64,000 nucleotides of DNA, taken from the NCBI GenBank assembly GCA_024500155.1, contig CM044874.1, forward strand, positions 4,157,001 to 4,221,000, given 5' to 3'. This document shows, one piece after another, positions 1-10,360 of this stretch. A program made the position numbers and the translations under genes. The stretch comes from Chenopodium formosanum (taxonomy: Eukaryota > Streptophyta > Magnoliopsida > Caryophyllales > Amaranthaceae). Numbering within the stretch: position 1 is the first letter of the stretch; each line of letters starts with the position of its first letter. Under the pieces are notes generated by a model. It had not been told where the DNA came from. It did not search any database and worked only from the letters and a program-made list of their open reading frames with translations.

Positions 1-2161
1 TGGACCATTGCTTTCTAATCTTTTCTTTGCGGATGATATCATATTATTTGTGAAGACAACTGTCGATCAAGCCGAAGTAATTCATGATTGTCTTCGTAGA
101 TTTTGTGATGCCTCGGGTCAAAAAGTGAGCTTAGCCACACGAGTTTACTTTTCGAAGAATGTGGATTTGGCAGCTCAATTGAGCATTAGCTCGACTTTAC
201 AAATGGAACCCACCGAAGACCTTGGGATGTACTCGGGGATGCCAACGCTTACAAGCGGGGTCACAAAAGAAACGTTTCAACATCTTTGTGAAAAGATAGA
301 TAGGAGATTGTCGGGATAGAAGTCGCAGGGAGAATAACTCTTGCTACTTCTACTCTATCGATGATGGCGATGTATTCAATGCAGACGGCCAAGATACCCA
401 AGTCCATTTGCGAGTCCATTGATAAAAAAAAAAAAAACCCGCCAATTTATCTGGGGGTGGCAATGATGAACAAAGGAAGGTGCATTTGCTAGCTTGGGAA
501 ACTCTACAAAGGCCTAAAGATCAAGGTGGAAATGGGATTTATTCGGCTAAGCAAGCGAATGCTGCCTTTCTAACAAAGCTAGGGTGGTCTGAACTAAATG
601 CCCTTTGGGCTAGAGTGCTTCGAGCTAAGTATTGTAAAGGCCATTAAGATGTAGAGATGTTCAAACCAAAGGCTGGAATGTCCAACGTTTGGAGTGGTAT
701 AACTGAAAATGCCAAGTTTATGGAGGAAGGAGTTTGAACAACAATAGGGGATGGCATGAACACCTTATTTTGGGAGCATAGATGGTGCACTGACCAACCC
801 CTAAGAGACCTTGTCACACAGCCAGTGCTAGAAGAGATTGTAAAGGTTACGGTCCAAGAGATATGGAAGAAGATATTGGCTAGAGATGGAAAATCTTCAG
901 CCCGTACCTTGATGAGATTTCTCTCAAGAAAATCCAAAATCACGAGGTAAGAAAAGATTCAAGTTTGGGTGATTTGGTGTATTGGAAAGATGGAAATAAA
1001 GGGAAATTCACCATTCGATCAGCCACTTGTATCATGATGATGAGTGCTGGGATATAGTTTCTCCGGTCCAACAACGCATCCGAGCATTTTTATGGTTAGC
1101 ATGCCATGATAGGGTGTTAAGGAATTTAAATAGGTTCAAGAGGAAGCTCAAAGACGATCCAAAGTGCTACACATGTGGCGCACAATAAGAAAGTACTCTG
1201 CATATTCTCCAAGACTTGCCCAGCCGCAAGGAAGACCCTCACCCCTTCGATAAGCCAACAATTTTATCAAGGCAACATAAAGGAATGGATTGTTCAAAAT
1301 ATGAAAAATCCGGACCAAGATGATGAAGAAAGTTGGGTCACTTATTTTGGGATTGCCATTTGGTGGATTTGGAGGTGGAGAAATTGTTTCACCTTTAACA
1401 AGCAGGATGAATTTCCCATCAATTTTGTAGCTTTCTTACAAATTCGATATGAAGAGGCCAAAAGAGCGCTAAGAGGGGTGCTAGGTGAAGAGAAGGGGGC
1501 TGGTATTAGGAAGAAACATATATTTGTGGCTTGGCAAGCTCTTGATTATGGCTGATATACGCTAAATTGTGATGGTGCTGTGAAAGGTTGCCCAAGTCCA
1601 GCTGTGAAAGGTTGCCCAGGTCCAGCTGGAGGAGGTGCTATTATTCGAGATTATAATGGCAATTTGTTGCAGTATTTCATTTGAATTTCAGCTACAGCAC
1701 CGCATTCAGCTGAAGTACTGGCCTTGACTAGAGGATTGGAGTTAGCTCGTAATCTGCAGATTGATAAGCTAGAAGTCCAGATGGACAATATTGCGTGTGT
1801 CCCGGCCTTAAGCAAGAAGGAAGTACCAAGGGGAGAAAACACCCACGACATCACCTACTGTCTGCTCAATGATGCTCAATTATCCAAGCTAGTCGACTAA
1901 GGTTGCACATGTGTTTAAAGAAGGAAATGGAGCGGCGGATTGGTTGGCCAACCGCAAAGTCGTTCATGAATCATGACTCTCCCTCAGAGTATATTTATAA
2001 TGTTCCGGTTGAGCTTAGTCGTATTTTAGAGAAGGATTCTAGGAGTGTGGCTATACCACGTTTAGTCCCTCCGTAGGTAGTTTTTGTTTGGTTTTATTTT
2101 GCTTTTTCTTTCTTTCAGTTCGTACCTCCTTTGAATAAAAAAATAAATAAATAAATAAATA

Positions 2162-2199
<38 letters not shown>
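1..2199 (+). mobile_element. Decayed L1-type LINE, 3' half (RT tail, zf-RVT, RNase H, poly-A)
   Basis: The element enters from the left edge. The reading frame at 8-319 carries the reverse transcriptase catalytic box FADD (FFADDIILF) near its start. Further frames at about 480-950 and 1175-1555 look like the connection and zinc-binding reverse-transcriptase tail seen in plant L1 elements (e.g. WWIWRWRNCFTF). The stretch 1560-1900 reads as an RNase H domain starting LNCDGAVKG, with IIRDYNGN downstream. Frames are broken by several stops and shifts, so it cannot make one polyprotein. It ends in an A-rich tail: short AAATA repeats, then about 35 A at 2165-2199, the usual signature of target-primed reverse transcription. 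I found no target-site duplication because the 5' end is outside the window. It probably sits in the last intron of the LETM1-like gene on the other strand. Confidence 0.85.
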
Positions 2200-2201
<2 letters not shown>

Positions 2202-2249
2202 CAAGACCAATATGGAAGGCAATCAAAGACAGACATATAACTAACTAAA

Positions 2250-2254
2250 TATGC
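2250..2254. repeat. Target-site duplication TATGC, left copy (copia element)
   Basis: TATGC directly precedes the 5' LTR and is repeated at 8541-8545 directly after the 3' LTR. A 5-bp duplication is the usual length for Ty1/copia integration and fixes both element ends. Confidence 0.9.
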
Positions 2255-3144
2255 TGTTGATTAATTTTGAGAATTGAAGACAAATTTCAAGTTGATAATT
2301 AAATTACTTAGGCTATGGTGTTGTAATTTAATTAGTGAAGATTATTAAAGCAATAATATTGAAAGAACACCAAGAGCCCACGAAAAAGAGAAACTCATTT
2401 CTCTGTCTCAAGTATACTAAGTTGTTGCCCTGTTTGCCCGCCCGGTCAGCCGCCCGATCGAGGAGGTGCTCGCCCGATCGGGCGCGAGGGTGGTCTGAAT
2501 TTCTATCTTTCCGCCGCCCGATCGGGCAGCCACCGCCAGATCGGGCGCGAGAGAGGAAGTGAATTTGCAGAAATTATATTTCTGGAGTTAAGGGTTGCTG
2601 CCCGATCGGGCCACCGCCGCCCGATCGGGCGCGAGAAGCTACTGAATTGAACGCTGATGACAGCCCGATCGGGCCGGCCTACTGAATTGAACGCTGATGA
2701 CAGCCCGATCGGGCGGTGGCCGGCCCGATCGGGCGCGGGTATAGAATCAGTTTTTCAGTTTGACGGTTTTCGTCAAAACTGAAGGTTATTTTCAGTTTTT
2801 CGTGGCTTTTGGCTGCAATTTGGCTTTAGTATATATATGTTTTCAATGAACATATGTTGATATAGAGAAAAATAATCAGAGATATTTTTCTTGTAACCTT
2901 TTGCAAGTTCCAATTTATCATCATCATAATTACACAAGCTTTTATACATTGAATTGTAATCATCCTACTTGTGATTGCAATTGTTTCTTCATTGTATCTC
3001 CTAAGTAAATTTCCGTGAAAACCCGGTTGTAGTTTAGGGTCGGAATTATACTTTTGGGAAAGTGATTCCGTTCACGCCTTGAAGTTTTCCGGTTCAATTG
3101 TTTGCTATTTTTGTGACCCTTGATCATACACAAATTCCCCAACA
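2255..3144 (+). repeat. 5' LTR of the copia element
   Basis: 890 bp, TG...CA ends. It holds a TATA-like run (TATATATATG near 2829) and a GC-rich block at about 2430-2745 with seven perfect and two imperfect copies of the palindrome GCCCGATCGGGC. A 40-bp unit is tandemly duplicated at 2639-2714 and is single in the 3' LTR, which explains most of the length difference between the two LTRs. Confidence 0.95.
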
Positions 3145-3167
3145 ATCCAAAAGTATAATCTACAAAG

Positions 3168-3977
3168 ATGGCAAATGTTAAGGAATTGATGGCCAACATT
3201 CAAAAGTTGGACAAGTTCGAAGGTGTTGATTTCCGAAGGTGGCAAAGGAAGATGCATTTCTTCTTGACTACAGTTGGGGTGACTTATGTTCTTGCTACTC
3301 CAAAACCCGAGGAAAAGGAGGAGGAAACAATTGATGAAGTAAGGAAACGCAGCAAGTGAGAGAATGACAACTATATTTGTTGTGGTCACATTATTAACGG
3401 TATGTCTGATGAACTCTTTGATATCTATCGGTTCAATGATTCTGCTAAGTCTCTATGGGATGAATTAGAGGTTAAATATATGGCTGAAGATGCTTCTAGC
3501 AAGAAGTTTCTTGTTAGTAAATTTAATAATTATTAAATTATTGATAGTAAGCCTATTATGGAGCAATTTCATGAGATACAAAGAATTTTAGGAAGTCTTA
3601 GACAGCATAACATAGTTCTTGATGAGACTTTTGTGGTGTCATCTATAATAGACAAATTACCTTTTTCTTGGAAAGACTTTAAAAGTGGCTTAAAACATAG
3701 GAAGGATGATGTTAACCTTGAGAGTTTGGCTTCACACATTCGGATTGAGGAAGAAATCCGTTTGCAAGAAGGAAATAAGGATGGAAATCCTAGTTCTACT
3801 ACGGTAAATGTAGTGGAGGATGCCAAACAAAATGTGAGGAAAAGGGGTAATGACTCAAACAAAAATAAAGGCAAGAAGCCTAAGTTAAGCGGTGATGGTT
3901 CAAAGTCACGTGCTTGTTGGTTTTGTGGTAAACCTGTCACTTCAAGAAAGATTGCACAATCTGGAAGAAAAAGATGA
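3168..3977 (+). pseudogene. Copia gag (broken)
   Basis: The ATG at 3168 lies only 23 nt after the 5' LTR. The first segment (3168-3359) begins MANVKELMANIQKLDKFEG, a typical copia gag start, and stops at TGA. Homology-like frame continues with another stop near 3535, then 3558-3977 open. This last part holds the zinc-knuckle start CWFCGKP, but a frame shift removes the expected His and final Cys, so the nucleic-acid-binding knuckle is destroyed. The protein would normally form the cytoplasmic virus-like particle. Product is not expected to be functional. Confidence 0.85.
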
Positions 3978-5603
3978 GCAAAAAGAAGGCTCAAGATGGG
4001 AATGGCAATGCTAGCCAATCCCAAGACAAACAAGGTAAATCTTGTGCACAAATTTCATTTAATTCATTTATGAATTATATGTGTATGATTTCTGAAATCA
4101 ATTGTGTACAGGCTGATTGTTCGTGGTATATCGATTCGGGAGCATCGAGGCATGTGTGCAAGGATAGGTCATTGTTCAAAACCTTGTTGGAGGTTGATGA
4201 TGGAGAAATTCTCTATATGGGCAATGATTCTACAGCTAAGGTGCTTGGCAAAGGACAAGTAGAGCTAGTCTTTAGTTCGGGAAAATCTCTTATTTTAAGG
4301 GATGTGTTGTATTCTCCCGAACTTAGGAGGAATCTTGTATCCGGTGCGATCTTGAATCGATTAGGTTTTAAGATGGTGTTTGAATCAGATAAGTTTATTT
4401 TGTCTAAAGGAGGTCAATTTGTAGGACTTGGTTATTTGTGTAATGGTATGTTTAAGTTAAGTATTTCAAATATTTTGAATGATGCAGTGTATGTTGTTAA
4501 TGATAATTCTTCTCTATAGCATTTGCGGCTTGGTCATGTGAATTATAAAAAGTTATATTTTATGTCAAAGCATGACATGATACCTGTGTTTGATCCAAGA
4601 ATAGAGAAGTGTAAAACATGCATGTTAACTAAAATCACAAGGAAACCATTTTCTCAACTTGTTGAGAAAGATAATTCATTGCTTGATTTAGTGCATAGTG
4701 ATTTGTGTGATTTTCATAACACACCTTCTTTAGGGAATAAGAAATATTTAGTAACTTTTATTGATGATTATTCAAGGTTTTGTTACATTTATTTGTTATT
4801 CTCTAAAGATGAAGCCCTTGATAAATTTAAAATTTACAAAAGTGAAGTAGAATTGCAAACTAATGAAAAGATTAAAAAGTTAAGAACTGATAAAGGAGGT
4901 GAATACTATGATCCAAGTTATTTCCAATCTTTAGGTTTAGTACATGAAACTACCGCAGCATATACACCACAACAAAATGGTGTAGCGGAAAGGAAGAATA
5001 GGACACTAGAAGAAATGGTAAATTCTATGTTGTCATATTCAGGTTTAAGTGATGGTTTTTGGGGTGAAGCCGTTTTAACGGCTTATTACGTGTTAAATCG
5101 TGTTCCCATGAAAGGGAAAGATGTAACCCCATATGAGCTTTGGTATAAAAGAAAACCAAACTTGAGTCATCTCAAAGTTTGGGGTTGTAGGGCAATTGTA
5201 AAAGTGTCGGAACCTAAACGTAAAAAGTTAGGTGAAAGAGGAGTTGAATGCATTTTTATAGGATATGCGGATCATAGCAAATCCTATAGGTTCTATGTAA
5301 TAGAACAAAATAACTTTTGGTCGGTTCACACCACCAACCATTGAGTCAAGGGATGCATTGTTTGATGAAAATCGATTTTCTTCAATTCCTAGACCAAAGG
5401 ACAATGCTCAAAGTTTTGATCAAATTGACATTGATCAAGAGGTGGATGACCAAACTCATTTAGAGGAGGCATCTACATCATCATCTCAACCTAGGAGAAG
5501 TAAGAGGGCAAGGAAAGAAAAATCTTTTGGCCCGGACTTTCATGTGTACTTAGTTAGAAGGATCAAGGGAATCTGTTTCAACACAATTTCCATACATATT
5601 TAA
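3974..5603 (+). pseudogene. Copia pol, protease and integrase portion (broken)
   Basis: Open segments at 3974-4519, 4523-5344 and 5358-5603. The first contains the aspartic protease signature WYIDSGASRHV. After a TAG at 4517 (at a position where copia elements usually have Trp) the pre-integrase motif begins (HLRLGHVN). The second segment is the integrase core, with the acidic residues in VHSDLCD, FIDDYSRF and the NGVAERKNR box. A frame shift near 5340 and another near 5560 separate it from the reverse transcriptase. Protease would cut the polyprotein and integrase would insert the cDNA; as read here neither can be made as part of one chain. Confidence 0.9.
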
Positions 5604-5619
5604 TGTAGAAGATGATCCT

Positions 5620-7155
5620 TTGACCTATGAAGAGGCTATGAGGTCTCGTGATGCTCCATTTTGGAAGGAAGCTATTAATGATGAGATTGAATCCATCATG
5701 GGAAACAATACTTGGGTTTTAGCTAATTTACCACCAAAATGTAAACCAATTGGGTGCAAATGGATCTTCAAAAATAAATTGAGGATTGATGGAACGGTTG
5801 AAAAGTTCAAAGCCCGGTTAGTGGCACAAAGTTTTACATAAAAACCTGGTATCGATTATTTCGATACATATGCACCTGTTGCTAGAATCTCAACTATAAG
5901 ATTGTTGCTAGCACTTGCGGCTATCCACAATCTTGTGATCCATCAAATGGATGTCAAGACAGCATTCTTGAATGGAGATCTAGAGGAAGAGGTTTACATG
6001 CGACAACCGGAAGGGTTTGTTGTGGAAGGTCAGGAAGGAAAGGTTTGCAAGTTGATTAAATCTTTGTATGGGCTAAAGCAAGCACCTAAGCAATGGCATC
6101 AAAAATTTGATGAGGTTGTGTTGTCTAATGGTTATAAGTTGAACAATTCAGACAAGTGTATTTATAGCAAATTTGATGACAACGATCAAGGTGTCATAAT
6201 TTGTCTATATGTAGATGACATTTTGATCTTCGGAACTGATTTGTCACAAGCTGAAAAGACAAAGTCATTCCTTAGTTCAAAGTTTTCCATGAAGGACATG
6301 GGGGAAGCGGATGTCATCTTGGGCATAAGAATAAAGAGGGAAAAAGAAAAGTTGATCTTGTCACAATCTCATTACATTGAGAAAGTGCTCAAGAAATTCA
6401 ATGTGAGTGAAGACACTACTTCTCTTTATTCAACACCTATGGATCCTAGCATAAAGTTGATACCTAATGAAGGTTATGCGGTTTCACAACTTGAATATGC
6501 TAAAGTAATAGGTTGTTTGATGTATGCCATGACAAGTACTAGACCTGATATTGCTTATGCAGTTGGTCAACTGAGCAGGTACACTAGCAAGCCTAGTATG
6601 CAACATTGGCAAGCGGTTAGACGCTTGTTGAAGTACTTGAAGAAAACCAAGGAATTTGGTTTGTCCTATAGTGGATATCCTTCGGTTGTAGAAGGGTATT
6701 CGGATGCAAGTTGGATCTCTAACAAAGATCATTCCTCCACAAGTGGATGGGTTTTCCGATATGGGGGAGGTGCCATTTCATGGGCTTCAAAGAAACAAAC
6801 TTGCATTGTGGACTCCACAATGACATCGGAGTTCATTGCTTTGCATTCGGCTGGTAAAGAAGCCGAATGGTTGAAGGATCTCATGTTTGAGATTCCTTTG
6901 TTGCCAAAATCGATATCACCAATAGTGATACATTGTGATAATAATGCTACCTTGGCAAGGGCTTATAGCCAAGTTTATAATGGTAAGTCAAGGCACATTG
7001 GAGTACGGCATAGTTACATCCAAGGACTTATCAAGGATAGTGTGATCACTATTGATTATGTTCGAACGGATTTAAATCTCGCTGATTGTTTTACAAAGGC
7101 ATTGGCTAGAGATGTTAACAGTAGGATGGCAATCGGTTTAGGATTGGAACCCTAA
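5620..7155 (+). pseudogene. Copia pol, reverse transcriptase and RNase H portion
   Basis: Starts with the copia RT N-terminus at 5620-5841 (NTWVLANLPP, GCKWIFKNK), is cut by one TAA at 5839 and continues in the same frame for 417 codons (5902-7155). Catalytic YVDDILIFG box, LYGLKQAPKQW and the first-Asp motif DVKTAFLNGDL are present. RNase H follows, with YSDASWISN, TSEFIAL and the final LADCFTKALA. Apart from the one stop, this half is intact. It would copy element RNA to DNA in the particle. The stop fits a C-to-T change in a CAA codon. Confidence 0.92.
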
Positions 7156-7693
7156 ATAATCACAATTAGGAGAATCTCAACTTAACGCCCAATAAGACGT
7201 TGGGTCTTAAGTTCAATGAGATTAATTCTCTTAATTGTTGATTGGGAACTTGTTTATTCATCCAAGGTAAAGTTCTGGTTTTTCTGTGATGGAAAGAGAT
7301 TGTTTTAAACTTAATAGAATTCCTGAGATTGTCACAAGAGCATGTTGGAACTCTACCTATATAAGTACGAGGTTTTGCCGCTTCAAGAAGCTATTTAGGG
7401 TGTAGCTTTGATGTACTTATGAATAGATATGGACACATGGCTTGTAGTGTCAAGCTAATATGTATTTAAGTAATTAATCTTGTGTGTGTAATATCTTCGA
7501 GTTTCCAAATGTGTTGCTTTTGGTTCAAACGTTTTACGATACCAAATCGATACGGATTCTTGAATTGTATATTTCACTAAGTGGGAGTTCAAGTCTATGT
7601 ACACTTTCATTTATGCATAAGATTGTTTTGTGATGATGATGTTTTGCAATGTGTCTAGTTTAATTCTCAAAATGGGGGAGGATGGGGGAGGAT

Positions 7694-8540
7694 TGTTGAT
7701 TAATTTTGAGAATTGAAGACAAATTTCAAGTTGATAATTAAATTACTTAGGCTATGGTGTTGTAATTTAATTAGTGAAGATTATTAAAGCAATAATATTG
7801 AAAGAACACCAAGAGCCCACGAAAAAGAGAAACTCATTTCTCTATCTCAAGTATACAAAGTAGCTGCTCTGTTTGCCCGCCCGGTCAGCCGCCTGATCGA
7901 GGTGGTGCTCGCCCGATCGGGCGCGAGGGTGGTCTGAATTTCTATCTTTCCGCCGCCCGATCGGGCAGCCACCGCCAGATCGGGCGCGAGAGAGGAAGTG
8001 AATTTGCAGAAATTATATTTCTGGAGTTAAGGGTTGCTGCCCGATCGGGCCACCGCCGCCCGATCGGGCGCGAGAAGCTACTGAATTGAACGCTGATGAC
8101 AGCCCGATCGGGCGGTGGCCGGCCCGATCGGGCGCGGGTATAGAATCAGTTTTTCAGTTTGACGGTTTTTGTCACTGATGGTTATTTTCAGTTTTTCGTG
8201 GCTTTTGGCTGCAATTTGGCTTTAGTGTATATATGTTTTCAATGAACATATGTTGATATAGAGAAAAATAATCAGAGATATTTTTCTTGTAACCTTTTGC
8301 AAGTTCCAATTTATCATCATCATAATTACACAAGCTTTTATACATTGAATTGTAATCATCCTACTTGTGATTGCAATTGTTTCTTCATTGTATCTCCTAA
8401 GTAAATTTCCGTGAAAACCCGGTTGTAGTTTAGGGTCGGAATTATACTTTTGGGAAAGTGATTCCGTTCACGCCTTGAAGTTTTCCGGTTTAATTGTTTG
8501 CTATTTTTGTGACCCTTGATCATACACAAATTCCCCAACA
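7694..8540 (+). repeat. 3' LTR of the copia element
   Basis: 847 bp, nearly identical to the 5' LTR. Six perfect GCCCGATCGGGC palindromes at about 7908-8140. Differences from the 5' LTR are a handful of transitions, loss of one 40-bp repeat unit and a 3-bp difference near 8170. The right target-site copy TATGC follows at 8541-8545. Confidence 0.95.
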
Positions 8541-8561
8541 TATGCTTCCCCTTTATGAAAA

Positions 8562-8763
8562 GGAAAATTTGTAAATAATAATCTTAACTTTGTTCCATTT
8601 TCTTTTAAAAATCCAAACTTAAGATTATTCTAGAACAATCCCAACTTTGGGGGTTGTTTTCTTTCTTCAATTCCAAATCGGTCAATAAAAGTCAATAACC
8701 TATTATATAGGTAACTTGACACGTGTCAAGTCCTGAACGGTCCAAAAAATTTAAATATATATA

Positions 8764-8798
<35 letters not shown>

Positions 8799-9349
8799 AA
8801 GAAAAAAACAAAAACAACAAAACACCACCACGTCGACCTGCAGTCCTGCACTCCTCCCTTTCCCCCACCGGCCCACCTTAACCCTACCAGTGCCCAGTCC
8901 TCTGTTGGCCACTGCATCCCTTGCCAGCATCGCCGTCGATTTCCTCTCTCCCCGAAACTCCCTCCTATTCTCCCACGCAATACCAAGCGAACCCCTCCAC
9001 TCCCAAAAACTCCAATCTGCCCCTCCACTACGAAACCCTAGTGGCTAGAGTTTTCAATGGTGGGGGAAGGGTGTATGGGGGTTTTCGAAAGTGGGGAAGG
9101 TGGTTTTTATGCGTTTTGAGCGTTTCAAAGGAGATTTCATGGTGGGGGGGAGGGAGAAACGAGGGAAGAAAGGCACCAGTGAGGGTACCAGCACAAAAGG
9201 AGAGGAGAAATTGGCACGGAGAGAGGAACCGGCGTAGGGGGGGGGGGGGGGAATGGCAACACCGCATAAGAAAGAGGGGTGGTGGCAGCCGGCCGGCATC
9301 AAGATTCTGGTGGCTGATTGAGGGTTCTGGTTGGGCGTGAAGTTTGTGT

Positions 9350-9380
<31 letters not shown>

Positions 9381-9633
9381 GGTTTTTTTTTTAATTTCTT
9401 TTTTGTTTTTGAATTTTTTTAATCCAATAAAATTGCACCACGTGGCAGTTAAAGGAAAAAAAAAAACACCCATTAGACAGGTAACCAGTCAATGGGATTG
9501 AAGAAAGTAAACACCCTCCAAAGTTGGGATTATTCTAAAATAATCCAAAGTTGGGATTATTCTAAAATAATCCAAAGTTGGGATTATTAAATGAAAATGG
9601 AGCAAAGTTAGTATTATTATTTATAAATTTTCC
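8562..9633. mobile_element. Non-autonomous Mutator-like element with gene-like GC-rich core
   Basis: Long imperfect inverted repeats: the left end GGAAAATTTGTAAATAATAA is matched on the other strand by the right end at 9614-9633, and similarity extends for roughly 150 bp (AATCCCAACTTTGG blocks; the right arm has that block three times). The flanks TTTATGAAAA (8552-8561) and TTTTGGAAAA (9634-9643) agree at 8 of 10 positions and could be a decayed 9-10 bp target duplication, the Mutator length. The core (8820-9340) is GC-rich, contains CCTCTCTCCCC and AAACCCTAG motifs like plant 5' ends, and is bordered by poly-A and poly-T. No transposase is seen. The core may be captured host DNA; I did not recognise a donor gene. 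Confidence 0.65.
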
Positions 9634-10013
9634 TTTTGGAAAAGGCTGTAAACGCACAATTTTAAATGCAAAATTTTTTCTTAGTTGAGGGAATAATGGA
9701 AAGTAAAATTTTTGCCCCAACTACTAAAAAGAACAGTAGTCTTGTTGATTTATCAAAAGAAAGCTCAATGATCAGTATTACCAGCTATCATTCTCAGTTT
9801 ACACACAGAACTTAAAGTGGACAACCGTGTATTAAACAATATCGTGAAAAATAATTTGCATCAACTTGAGTCACAGAAAGTAAAAGTTTCAGTTACATCT
9901 TACCACCTAATGCTATTTCTATGGGCATAACAGATCTATAAATATAAATTCCCAAAAAAAAAAAAAAAAAAGAATAATGGAATATAACAAGTCAGTGTAA
10001 TATTAATCACTTA

Positions 10014-10264
10014 GGCCCCGTTCACTTCACCTTATTTTTGCTGGAGTGAAATTATTTTCACTAAATTGAAATTACTTTTGTTAAACTTAAATCATTTTTA
10101 CTGAAATGAAATTATTTTTATTAATTCTCTGTTATATTTCTTCTTTATAGTTAATGATTTTTACTGAACTGAAATTTCTTTTACTAAACTTAACTTATTT
10201 TTACTGAACTTAAATTTTTTTTGCTGAACTGAAATTATTTTTTTAAGGTGAAGAGAACAGGACC
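10014..10264. mobile_element. Tourist-like MITE in the LETM1-like gene intron
   Basis: 251 bp with inverted ends GGCCCCGTTCACTTCACCTT and, on the opposite strand of the right end, GGTCCTGTTCTCTTCACCTT. It is flanked by TTA on both sides, the target of PIF/Harbinger elements. The interior repeats ACTGAACTGAAATTATTTTT-type units, as in the MITE at 34922-35268. Confidence 0.8.
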
Positions 10265-10360
10265 TTAGTCTTCATTTCTCTTAACACCATCAACTTTAAT
10301 GCAGGATCACTGTTCTATTCACAATGACAAAACATACATTAATAGGGTAAGTGTGCATAC

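Larger units (their letters stand above)
2255..8540 (+). mobile_element. Ty1/copia LTR retrotransposon, complete but with broken ORFs
   Basis: Complete element with LTRs at 2255-3144 and 7694-8540, both starting TGTTG and ending CAACA, flanked by TATGC duplications. Order of domains is gag, protease, integrase, reverse transcriptase, RNase H, which is the copia order. Coding is interrupted by in-frame stops near 3357, 3535, 4517 and 5839 and by frame shifts near 3930, 5340 and 5560, while the C-terminal 417 codons are intact. A purine-rich tract with a doubled ATGGGGGAGG motif (7671-7693) lies just before the 3' LTR and should be the plus-strand primer. No tRNA-type minus-strand primer site (TGGTATCAGAGC) follows the 5' LTR. 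The two LTRs differ by only about ten substitutions and a few indels, so insertion looks recent. Confidence 0.95.

Noticed and set aside
2430..2745. CRISPR-like array of GCCCGATCGGGC repeats
   Set aside because: Spacing is irregular, the repeats lie in both LTRs of a plant retrotransposon, and there are no spacers or cas genes.
9054..9473. Lys-rich and Pro-rich ORFs around 9050-9470
   Set aside because: They overlap homopolymers in a Mutator-like element, run on both strands and show no domain.
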